Source of the DNA: Branchiostoma floridae
Lineage: Eukaryota > Chordata > Leptocardii > Amphioxiformes > Branchiostomatidae
Direction of reading: 5' to 3'
Assembly: GCF_000003815.2 (NCBI RefSeq)
Contig: NC_049987.1
Coordinates: 10,446,504-10,510,503 of the forward strand
Length of the DNA stretch: 64,000 bases
Notes under the pieces: model-generated
Database searches by the model: none
Told to the model about the DNA's origin: nothing
What the model saw: the letters and a program-made list of their open reading frames with translations, nothing else
Position numbers and translations under genes: made by a program
Part shown: positions 1 through 12,000 of the stretch, piece after piece
How the letters are laid out: each line of letters begins with the position of its first letter
How positions within the stretch are numbered: position 1 is the stretch's first letter

Positions 1-3000
1 CCTGAACAGCCGATAGAATGTGTGGTGACAGACCCAAATACACACACACAGTATGATCTTTCAAGGTAAGCATAAGCTACATATTGAACAATGCTCAGTC
101 TTGTAGTTACATTTTGTAATGAAAAATTTAAGTTTTAAATGTCAATCTTGTTATAGTTTATAGCCGTAGTTCAAAGTCTGCCATTTAATTATGTTGAAGT
201 TAAATATTTTGTACTTTTGCAAGAGATTTGCATTTTGTACCTGTGTTTTAAAGGTAGACAGAGGCATCATGTCTTAAATCCAGTAAAGGCCCCGGCCGTA
301 AGACAGTCCCTTGTGAAAATCCATTTGTTAATGGTTTAGTGCCTCTAAGTGATACCCCTACATACGATGACCCCCAGAATAACTAAATGCAACCTGTTTT
401 GCTGTGCCTTTTCCTCAAGAAGCATGTACTCTTTCCACTGTTCCTCTTTTGTCTAATGTGATGTTGTTTGGCTTCTCGTAGCCTTGCCAAGTCAGAGGAT
501 GATAATGGGGAGAACTGGTCCTATCTGGATGACTCGGACCCTAACAACAAGAAGAAGTATTACATCAACGTGTGCAGACCCATCAACCCTGTTACAGGCT
601 GTGACACCTATGCCGCTGTGTGCCAGACCAGTTTTGCCACTGGAGAGGTAATTTTCAGTTTTTTACTTTGGAATATCAATGGAATGCCCCTTGAGATTAA
701 CCTTATACAGTATTGTTTACTCCAACATAACACTTTGCTTTGTAAGGGTGAAATATGCCAAAATTGATTAGAAATTAGAGTACCTAATTTGAAATGTTAC
801 ATCATCATCATCATCATCGGTCGACGTGATCAAATGTAGACATGTTCGCACATGTCTACACACGACGGGGTTATACCGCCCCTTACGGGGTGACATACCC
901 TTTCGTAGGCTAATTACAAGACGGGGATGCGCCAGGTCTCCCGTCCGGGTGAATGATGTAATTCACCATGTGGCTGATACGAGACAGAGGTTCGCCAGGC
1001 CTCCATCCGGGTGATTTGAAGTGAATCACCAACTCCCGACAGAAGGATTTGCACCAACGCACACCGCACCATCGCACGTGTGGGGGTTCTTTAACGTGCA
1101 TGGGGTATGGCTCTCCCCATACACGGGACCTCCATTTAACGTCCTATCCGAGGGACGACTCATTTTTCACTTGAGTAAAGTGAGGAATGTCGTGTAAAGT
1201 GCCTTTCCCAAGGGCACAAGACCGGCAACACGGTAGGCGGATTCGAACCGGCGACCTCTCGATCACGGGCCGAATACAATACCACTGTGCTACGCGGCCC
1301 CACTAAAATGTTACAGTATCACAAGTTGTGAGTTCAGATTCCAGCTCTGGTTGTCTTACTAGTAATCATAGCAGGATGTTCATCTATAATTTACTCGCTT
1401 CATTTATAAAGATGAGAAAAATCTTTAGCTTTGAAGGTATGCCATTTGCTTGGCTGACCACAAGCTGCATGTATTCTAAGCTTTAAACTGGTAATCAAGT
1501 CAGAATGAATGCATTTTGCATAACATATTGACATGTCACTGCAAAAGATTAGTATTTAAAATGACTGAATGTTGTCTTGACCAACACAGGAAGCAGTGAC
1601 CCTCCCCAACATGGGTATGGCAGAATCCCGACCCACTATTGAGGGCCAGGCGGGCCATCTCCTACTGACCTACAGTAACGGTGGGCCCTGTACGGGGCCA
1701 GACGGGGTGGCCAGGACCTACACCACCAAGATCCACCTCATCTGTCAGAGGGGCAGTCTGGTAGGGCAAATATCTACTGTCACTCTCTTTTACCTCTAGT
1801 GTTACATTGTCAAGTAGATACTGTGTTGAAGCTTTTCATGTCTATCAAACATTTTAAGTGATTTGTTGATAATGAATGTCACTGGTGTAGGAAGACATGC
1901 TGCTAAACGTAGGATAGCACACGAAATTTCAGGCCCCATAAAGAAATCTAAAATGATGAGTGTAAACTAAGTCAGATGGAATCATTTATTGAAAAACATA
2001 CTTCAAGTTTAGTTCCTCCCTTTGCTACTGTACACATCTGCAACAAGATTTTATTAAATCTTTGTGAAAAACAATGGACCAAGTGATGTCCGGTGAAAAA
2101 CACGATTTGAACTACCTTCATGCCAATTCCTAATTTAGGTTATGATGGGACCTCATTCTTTTCAGTCACTCATATCCTCCCTCTTGTCGTGTCACAGATA
2201 AAATATCTGCAGTGTATAAAACTTGTTCAGCTGCCTGAGTAACTTTTTTATTATTGTATCTTATCACCTAAGATATCTAGCTTTCATCAACAAATGAAAT
2301 TAAAAGTTTTTTTCTTTCTCCAGTCGAGCAGCCCGCGGTTCCTGGAGCAGATGGGTTGTGAGTATGTGTTCACCTGGGAGACTGAGGCAGCCTGTGGGAT
2401 TAAGGTGGAGAAACAGGAGGACTGTACCATCCCCGACCCTAACTCTGGCTACATCTTCAACCTACAGCCCCTCACCAGGGGCGACAGGACGGAGAAGAAG
2501 TACTACGATGTCACCAGTAGTGATGGTCAGGCCTTTAGGGTAGGAGATGTTCTCAAAATCATGTCTCAAATTACCAGTGGTTTAGTTTATGTTGCATGTA
2601 CAAAATATGGATTTATGTAGTTTTTCCTCTCTAGACCTACTTTATGAGAATTAAAGTGGCTTTGGGAGCAAGAGAAATACTAACAGCGAGGAAAAGTTTT
2701 TCTAAAAAGAAGGAATGAAAAGAGTTTAGCATATTTTCTTCACATTGGAACTATCTTACAATAGGTTATTATATCAGATTGTCCCTCGACGCTGTCACGT
2801 GGTGAACACTGCGTGGATTCTCGCTTCCACGCCCATCCTGAAGCTCATTTGTAGTCACCTGAAAGAAGAAGCCCCTCCCCTTTCGGTGACGTGTGCACTC
2901 TCGGCTTGCATAATCCTCAGTTATAATTTTTGCTTCGTACTAGTAAGACCTATTCCGTATAGCTCTGTCACATTTAGTGACCGTAGTTCGAGTTAACATA

Positions 3001-6000
3001 AGTCTGAGTGGTCACGCAAAAGAAAGTGACCCTCATTAGTCGCGCTCTCGGCAAGTTCAAGAGGACAAGAAACGCGAGCGTAAGAGGAAAACGTCGCGTG
3101 AAGATAGGGCAAGTACTGCCCCGCCTGCTCCGCCATGCTGGAACGTGTCCGTGCTTGTGTACAACCACGTGCTTCGCCGCCGTCCCCCCTGTCAAAAGTC
3201 TGGGGGAGTGTATGCGCCGTATGGCCGGTCTCCCGACAGCACAGGGGAGTTCTACGCTCCATGGCGGCGAGTCTACTCCTCGGGAGTCTGAGCAGGAGCA
3301 TTTGTCCCGGCAGGAGCAGGAAGATTTTCCGGAAAATTTAGCGGAGTTGCGTGCCACTTTGGGTGTCATCACCACACAAGAAGATCAGAACGCACTCCGT
3401 GTGGCCTTCAGCATGATGTCGGAAGAATTCCTGGGAGTTCAGGAAGTTCTCGGCGGCTCCTTTGCGGCTTCCGTAGGCGCAAAGAGGCATTCAACGTATC
3501 CTTAGGGATGGTTCTGGCAGGAAGACAAGACTGGAAGGTCGACACATGGTCTCCCTTTCCCGGTGCATCGAGTGTTATACACCGGCAATGTTCGTGTGTG
3601 TTAACAGTAGATGCACAGGGGCACATCGAGAGACATAAGTTTTGCACGGGCGCTGTTCCGCGAGTCGGTTACAGGACAGTCCTAGTTGCAAATGTGCCCC
3701 CATCGCTGGAAGACCTTCAGAGAAACTGGTATAATACCAGTTCGGAGATGCCAGTTCTCAGACGCCAAGAGTGTGGACAACGCTGGCGACTACTGGCTAC
3801 ATGGGTCTTCCACGATCGGCACAAGATGGTCGCCGAGTGCGTACCATGCCGTAACGAGTACAACGTGCTGTCCCACTCCGGTAGGTGTGGTTTCCTTCGA
3901 CTTACCTTTTTAGGTAACGTTACTCGTAACGTACCCTTTGCACGTTGTCCTCAGTTCACTTTACTCCGGTTCCACTTAGTTCATGGATGATGGAGTTGTA
4001 TTACGTTTTTGTGCCGCATTAAATGCACCGCTAAGTCGGTTTCCACGCAGCAGAATATAATATTTCCCTGCGTCTGACGCCACATATTTTGATCGCACCG
4101 TTGAGTCGGTTTTGTTTCCTCGCAACAGAATATAACTTTCCCTGCGTCTGACGCCACATATTTTGATTGCACCGTTGAGTCGGTTTCGTTTCCACGCAGC
4201 AGAATTTTATTTTTCTCTGCGTCTGTTGCCACATAATTTTACGCACCGTTGAGTCGGTTTCGTTTACACGCAGCAGAAAATTATATATTTTTTTCTCTGC
4301 GTCTGACCAGTCTCTCCGTTCGTTAGAGACACGTAGTTACGTTTTCTACGTTTCTAACTTGAGTAGAAGTTGTTCAGCGGTTATTTGCCTCAGTTTTACC
4401 TTGAGGTTTCAGCAAGGACTCTGTTTTGTCCCGAGTTTCAGCCACCGATCGTTTCGCTGCATGCGGTTTCTGCAGTTTAGCCGAGGCTTCCTTCATAGGT
4501 GCCTCCTTTTTTGCTGTCTTTGAAACAGTTTCAGTCTAGACAGGTGGTTCCCGCTGGTCCGTTTGGGACTTACAGTTTACTTAACCGCGCCCGGTGCCTC
4601 TGCTAGCTAGCTGAGTTTGTTCGGGCAACCTACTGTTTTCGGCGATCGATCAGTAACGTTATTAAACGTTAGCGTCATGTCAGTCACTCAGTGTGTTTTT
4701 GTGGCCGCAATGTCGTCCTTGTCAGGCGCTTGTTTTGGCCGATCTTTTATTGGTAATACCCAAATTCCTTTATTAGCATAGTGAGCATGTATGTCAGGGT
4801 TGATATCCTTGTTTTGGGGCTGTTGCTCCGCTAGATGTGCTCACTTTGTGCCTTCGCACAGCAGATTCCTTCTAGAATGTTCACAGCTGTTCACAACAAA
4901 CTTGTTTACGTCACGTGAGCGCCCGTGAGCGCCATTTTGTTTTTCGCTTTTCTCGCGAGATTGCCCGAGTTCTCGACGCCCTCTTGCGGTTTCAGTGTAA
5001 ACTGCAGTGTTGCATTTGCGTTTGCGGTCCGTTTGAGATTTTATTCCTACGTTGACTGCGGTTTTAGCGGGTTTGCGGTAGTTACCGCTTTTAAATGTCT
5101 ATTTACTTTTTTCTCGACCGTTTTTTGCCGTACCTTTATGGTTTTTACCATTCTGAGGGTGTGTGGTACATATGTCGGTATTTTTTATGGGCAAATTACA
5201 GGATTCTTGTGCAAGTTTGAGGTAACTTTAAATTAGTTACTAAAATCTAGGAGGTTTTATAAAAATTTTATAAAAAATTTTTTAAATGAATAGAAAATGT
5301 ATTTATATATTCTAAAATTATTTAATCTTTTTGTGTTTCACACATTTCAGAGTTTTCTGTTCTGGACTGTTTTTCAGCTGGGTTATCTAACCTTTTTTTG
5401 TGTTCTGAGTTTTACCAAGTTTTCACCATTTCTTGAAATGATGGTAGTTTTCAGGTATTGTTGCACCTGGTTTGACCTTTGGTTGGTGTCAGTGTTTAGC
5501 ATCACTTTACTGTAAAGGTTTTTACCTTTGAGTGTTTTTCCTAGTTTAGTCTAGGTCTATGCTAACCTTTTGGGAATATTTTTCCCAGTTTTGGTGAATT
5601 CCTGAGTTCAGTAGTAGTTCCTTTGAGTAGGATACTAGTTTGTCTTTTGACAAGAACGGGTCTCTTATTGAGTTCTCGGTTCGCACTTGTTTTACAAGTT
5701 TTGAGCAGTCACAGCAGCGACAGTGTTAGTTCTGCTCAGTCACCTACTTTTCCACCTTCTTCAGGTTCTCCCTCACTCTACAATATAAGGAGTGTTGGTT
5801 TTTACCATAAAGGGCTAGTCAGACCCCTTTTTGGTGATGGGTCAGTTTACCCCCTTTTTACGTTCAGTCATATGGCACTTTCCCAGTGTCTCAGGGAGAA
5901 CATCGCGTTAGACAGAGCAGCAGCTCTCTGTTTGGCCTCCCCAAGAGGCATTCGCACAGGTGGACCTTGGGCTCGTTGTAGAGCCTGGCACTCTCAGATG

Positions 6001-9000
6001 CTGTCCACCTTTCGCAGTGTCACCCTTCTGCTAGGACGCGCGCGTCTCACCGTGTCTGTATCTTAGTTTTTCATCTTCCAAGTTTGTCAACTGCCGGGTC
6101 AGAAACATGTCTCCAGCCCATCACCTCGCCCTCAGCATGTGTAAGTGCGTTGTGGTGAGTAGTCTCCACGTGTCAGCCGTCTTCGTGTCTGGCTATGACA
6201 TCATGCGAGCACTTCCGCGCCAGATCAGTTCTTGCAAGGTTTGCTTTTTTAACTTTTGATCTGTGACACCAGTGTGTTCGTGACCTTACACAAGTGTCCC
6301 GGCCTCCGCAAATGGGGAGCATTGGACTCAGTGTTTCCCACATATATATTAGATTCTTACCCGGTTTCTGTCCTGGGAGCCTGATCTGTAGGCGTCGCGT
6401 ACTGTGTCTATTCAGCAGGCCATTCTCGTCTAAAAGATGCTGAGAGTATTCCTACATGCAATACGAGGTGCGGGTGTTGCAAATGGCACCGTTCGGGGGC
6501 ACATCGGCATGCTACCTTGGAGACTCATCCGGTTCGCGCTTTTTTACAGTCCAGTGCCAACAAGTCTGCTCTTGTACCAGTAGACTCCCAGGTCCTTCAG
6601 ACAACTTTCTCTGTGTGGACGTCCCTGGTGACTTTAGTTCTACAGAGAGTGCTAACCTCTGGAGTAGCGACCATATTGCTCCTAGCGTCTGAAGGCAAGA
6701 GCGAAGGAAGTTGCTCCTCTCCACGTAGGGGAAGGTCTCGCTGAGCTGGAGGTAAGTTTATTTGGGACGTTTCAGTGGTCCTGAAACTCCTGCGTAAGTG
6801 GGCACCGGCAAATTGTTTCAAACAGTTGACTCTTAGGTGGCTATGTTAGTAGCCTTAGTGTCAGAAATCAATCATTGGCATTGTTAGACTCTAGTCATAT
6901 GACCTCTTCTAAAGAGGGTTTGTCGTTGAAGTCTACAGACTGACAAAGACTTCTCGACCGGACAAACCTTCTTATTCTTTGGTTTCTGTCTTAGTTTGAG
7001 CAGAAGGAAGTGTGTCCTGTGTTTTATTTGAAAGCATTTTTAGCCAGGACAGCTAAGTTCTGTTCTGATTCCGTTTCAAGAGTGTTCCGCACATTGGCCA
7101 AACCGCACAAGGCAGTGTGCTCAGCCGCGATAGCTCGTTGGCTTATATCATTCCTTTCAGAAGCTAGTTCAGTCACATATAGCTTCATTGGCCATTCTGT
7201 CAGAAGTGCGCCTACCTTTGCTGTCTGTCAATCCGGGGTATCAGTGAAGGTCATTATGCAAGCGGCTAACTGGTCTAGTTCTTAGACCTTTGAAAAGTTA
7301 TGACTAACCGTCAAATTTGTTTCACTTTGGTCTTTTTGTTCTGGCCTCCGCTTCAAACTCACGCAGTGTTCACCACGTGACAGCGTCGAGGGACAATTGA
7401 AGTTTGGTACCAACCAACCTTGGTGCCGGACAAATGTAATTGTCCCTCGACGTGGAACGTGGTGAAACCCAGCCCAAAATAGTACTGCTGGGGTGCTGCA
7501 TCTGACTATTCCCACCCTGGGATGGTCGGCCAGAACGGGTTGTGAAGAACTGAGGATTATGCAAGCCGAGAGTGCACACGTCACCGAAAGGGGAGGGGCT
7601 TCTTCTTTCAGGTGACTACAAATGAGCTTCAGGATGGGCGTGGAAGCGAGAATCCACGCAGTGTTCACCACGTTCCACGTCGAGGGACAATTACATTTGT
7701 CCGGCACCAAGGTTGGTTGGTACCAAACTTCAATTCTCTTTGTCTTTAGCTGAACATCTGTGGAAGTGTCAAAGATGGCTGTCCACAGTACTGTGATGAA
7801 GACGGACACTGTGAAGACGCAAGTGTGTGCTCAGTAGCCAGCGGTAAGGACAAGGCACTTGCACACGCAAGTGATGCCCAGTTGGAGTTTTCTGATGCTG
7901 GACAGCTGACTCTACGGTACGATGGAGTCCGAGATGAGGGGTCAGGTATGTGGAGATCCTAGTACAGATAGTTGTTGAAAGAGTTGTCCATGTATCTGTA
8001 TATGTGCATGTCTTTCTAGCACTATTAGTCAAAGTCAAAGAGACCTGCCAGCATTTGAATCATGGTTATCAGTGTATACAAAATAAAATGAGTGCTGAGA
8101 TGAAAAATGTATCAATTTGTCATTTCCATTTTGAGAAGTTTATCGCAGATACTGTAATAGTGGGAAAGTTGCATATTCGCGGTGGGTTTAAGTTGTAATG
8201 CCATAATTATTACTATCAATAGTCATATACTATAATTATGGAAAATGTTTGTGGTGGTTTTAAGTTTGCGGTGAGGTGGCCACCGTGAAAACCTCAAACA
8301 TAAAACCACCGCAAACATTTCTGTTTTTAGAGTATTCCTTAAATTTTGCAATTGTCTTCCTTTCTTCAGGACAAGTGACAAGCATCATTGTCCACTTTGT
8401 CTGCCGGACACAAGTGGCACTGGGAGAGCCCAAGTTCCTGCGCCAGGAGGGGCTGACCTTCCTGTTTGAGTTCTCCACTTCTCTAGCCTGTCCTCCTGCA
8501 CCTGTAGACTGTCTGGTAACAGATACTGCAGGGAACCTGTATGACCTAACACCACTGTCTCGCACGGTGAGTTTATGTGTTGAAGTAATCCTTACTATAC
8601 ACAGTGTGATTACAGATGTTTCTTAGAATTTGTAAAATCATAATTATCTCTAAAAGTTAAAAGCTGCTAGGACTAGATATTCATTGTTGTAGCGATTTGT
8701 TGCAGTCTGTTATATCTTATTTTCATAGAAAAGCAAATGAAATTTTGCCATCTATACTGTTGATCAAGACTCATGGCAACTGTCATACAATCATATTTAC
8801 TCAAATTATCATGGAAGCTCAGGTCATGAGGAGTACAATGCTAACAGTAGTATAGTACAATGCTAAATGATCCATGTACATGACATAGCTTGGTGTTTGA
8901 AAAAAGTTTTGCGTTGTACTATCATGTGTATTAAATTCTGCATTTTTATATTTCAGCCATACCATAGGTATGGTGAAATATATTGTATTCGTAATGTTTC

Positions 9001-12000
9001 TTTCTCCTGTCAAATCTTCAGAACACGGTATCTCCGTTGTTCCTCAACCGAATGACTTGAAATTTGGCACAAGGGAAGAGTGGGCCAATACCCTCGGGCG
9101 TTTTTTTCATTTTTTCCATATCTGTCTCTTAAATGATTTTATTAAGGTTTTTTGGTCATCTTAAGACCAAAACTGTATATTTGGGCCCCCTGTACCCTGG
9201 TATTATAACCGAATGAGCTGAAATTTGGCACAGATGTGCCTTGATAAGTCCCCCATATAGATTCAATATCAGTTTTGGTGTACAGTACAACAAAATGCTT
9301 ATTTTTGCGATTTTTTGACCAATTTTTGACCAAAAAAGGACACTTTTGGCCCCTGTACCCTGGTATTACAACCAAATGAGCTGAAATTTGACAGAGATGT
9401 GCCTTGATAATGCCCCCATATAAATTTAAGAACACTTTTGGTATACAGTACAACAAAATGCTTATTTTTGCGATTTTTTGACCAATTTTTGACCAAAAAA
9501 GGACACTTTTGGCTCCTGTACCTTGGTATTGCAACCGAATGAGCTGAAATTTGACACAGATGTGCCTTGATAATCCCTTCATATAAATTCAATAACACTT
9601 TTGGTGTACAGTGCAACAAAATGCTTATTTTTGCGATTTTTGGCCAATTTTTGACCAAAAAAGGACACTTTTGGCTCCTGTACCCTGGTATTACAATTAA
9701 ATGACCTGAAATTTGGTATAGATAGGCATTAGATACTTGGTAACAAGATTCAAGTAAAATTTTTGACATAAACAACTTTAAAATGATTAATTTTGGCACT
9801 TTTCTGAGGGGAAATTTGTTTCCTTTTGGCCTCCTGACGTGACCTTCCGTGACCCCGCACAGAGCCACACCTGTGCGCGTCAGCCGGAGAGTTAATTGAA
9901 TCAAAGACCTAGCCAATCAGCGAAGAGGAGGCCAAAGGCTAATTAATATTCATAAGCGGGGCCTCATGATCCCGTATATAGCAGTGTTCCCGCCAGGGGT
10001 AGCAAAGCCCGCCTAAGGCTCTCGCATTTTAGACTATTCAGAAGGCTTTATATTGTATCAGTTCTTAGGGGCATATCTATGATAATCGCAGCAGTCACTT
10101 CTCTTCAGGAGTTTAGCGTAACACTGTTTCAGGTCAAACCGTCAAAGGCAACTAAAAACAAACTTTAACGTTACTGAGTTCAACAGTACTTATAACTTGT
10201 TATCCGAAGTTGAAACGCTAGCGATGGTATTTTCGCTGCGCTGTTAGCTCCGTGCGACTGTTGTTGACGGTCTTATAACGGTATATTTTGCACCCCTGTA
10301 CCCTGGTATGAGTAACATTTGGTATAGATAGGCATAATATAGTTGGTAAAATGATCCAAGTAAAATTTTTGGCATAAAGTACTGTAAAAGGCTTAATTAC
10401 AGCACTTTTTTTAGGGGAAATTGGTTTTCTTTCGTTCTCCATGCCGTGACCTTTCGGACGTTCACCCCACAGAGCCGACATCTGCACCTGCGTCTAGCCG
10501 GCAGGAAGAGTTAATTCAATTAATGGTTCAGCCAATCAGCGAAGAGGAAAGCGAAGGCTAATTAATATTCATAAGCGGGACCACACAATACGTTAACTTG
10601 AAGACTCAGGCCGTACAGACTTCTCGCCAGGATTTTTTCAAAGCGTCGGACAGGGGTCCGGGGGCCGCCGAATGTCCCTGGCGGGGTCCAGGGGCAGGGC
10701 CACTGTGGGGGGGACCCAGGTGGGCGAAGCCCCCCCGGAAGCTCTTGCATTTTAGGCTATTGAGAAGGCTTCTTTTATCAGTTTTTTTAGGGCCATATCT
10801 ACGATAATCGTAGCAGTCACTTACTTCTCTTCAGCAGTTTGACTTTAAAATATTTCGGGTCAAAGCTTCAAAGACAACTAAAACCTCATAAACAACAAAC
10901 TTTACTTAGCTCAACAGTATACAAAAATATTGTACGGGTTGCCATCCTTAGTTGAAGCGCTTATTTATAGCGCTAGTATCTTCGCTGCGCCGTTAGCCGC
11001 CGTGCGACTTTTGTTGACGGTCTGATATCCCTACGTCGCCGCCTCGCTGATATTCCCACGGACATGTTTCAAAAAAAATACCCAGCAAAAAACGCTGTTC
11101 TGCGTCAAATTCTATTCTATAAAACTCAGTGTTACAGTCTAAATATTTTGTAGAAGCACCGCTGTAGGAAAGAAGGTCCAAGCAATGTAAAACATCACGT
11201 AGCATGAAGTTCGCTGTCAACTGGCACACAGCACATGACTGTTTGAAACTCTAAGTCTAATCAACAGCCGTGTTTGATTGATAGCCGGCGGTCCTATGAT
11301 GAAGTCGGCGAAAGGTGCGTTAGTTAGAAAATCTGCGTTTAGTTTTGATACGTAATTATAAGTTAGACAGTGGCGAGAATGATTATTTTCTCATCAATAT
11401 TTCTCTTCAGAATTATTTGAACTTAATTGTACATCTAAACAATTGGCTTACCTGTGCAATGTTTATATGATTAATGATCAGTGTACTGAAATCATGTGTA
11501 ACGTATGGCTCCTAGTCAATAGATCAGCATTTTCTCTATAGTGACCACCTGTCTATAGTGGCCACATTTCCTAGTGCTGTTGTTGTTTGGCATAAACTTA
11601 GAACATTTAAATTGTAAGTAACTTTAAACTGCCAGAGTTTCAGCCCAATAAAACACTCTCAGCGCCAGGGTATGAACAGACTGACCAGACAGACGAAAAT
11701 AAATCCTCGAACAAGGTTCAATCGTATCTTCCGGGTCTGGCAGGAAGTTGTTAAACTAAAATAAGAATAGGCTCGATGGTTGATTGCATACAAAGTAAAA
11801 CAGTTTAACAGTTTTACAGCTTGAAGAAAACAAACGCTCCTACAGTACCTGCACCTGCTTGATAATTATTAAATCGTATGCCCTACTTGAATAAAAAAAG
11901 TTCATTGCAATAATAAATGTACCCACATCACAAGGAGCTTATACTTTTTTAAACTTACACCTAGTTATCGTACTGAAAATTGTTAATGACATTACATGAA

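Larger units (their letters stand above)
2778..7735 (+). mobile_element. DIRS-like tyrosine-recombinase retroelement with inverted terminal repeats and internal complementary region (decayed)
   Basis: About 4.96 kb inserted in the IGF2R intron between exons 4 and 5. The left end (2778-2921) reappears inverted at 7551-7692. The right end carries a further ~43-bp extension to 7735. Just inside the right end, 7357-7465 is, on the opposite strand, the right terminus joined directly to the left terminus. That inverted-repeat plus circular-junction design is the hallmark of DIRS-type elements, which integrate through a circle by tyrosine recombinase. A recombinase-like stretch (HSVRSAP) lies at 7010-7285. 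Reading frames are broken, so the element looks inactive. No target duplication is seen, as expected for this mechanism. Confidence 0.75.

Noticed and set aside
1215-1303. tRNA gene (A and B box present)
   Set aside because: It is the head of a 500-bp dispersed element with target duplication and a second copy at 59.9 kb, so a SINE and not a functional tRNA gene.
2745-2996. Small protein shared with the frame at 7282-7809
   Set aside because: Both are translations of the inverted terminal repeat of the DIRS-like element.
9142-9916. Two minus-strand frames of 146 and 205 residues
   Set aside because: Produced by the 163-bp satellite; the peptide repeats with the DNA unit.
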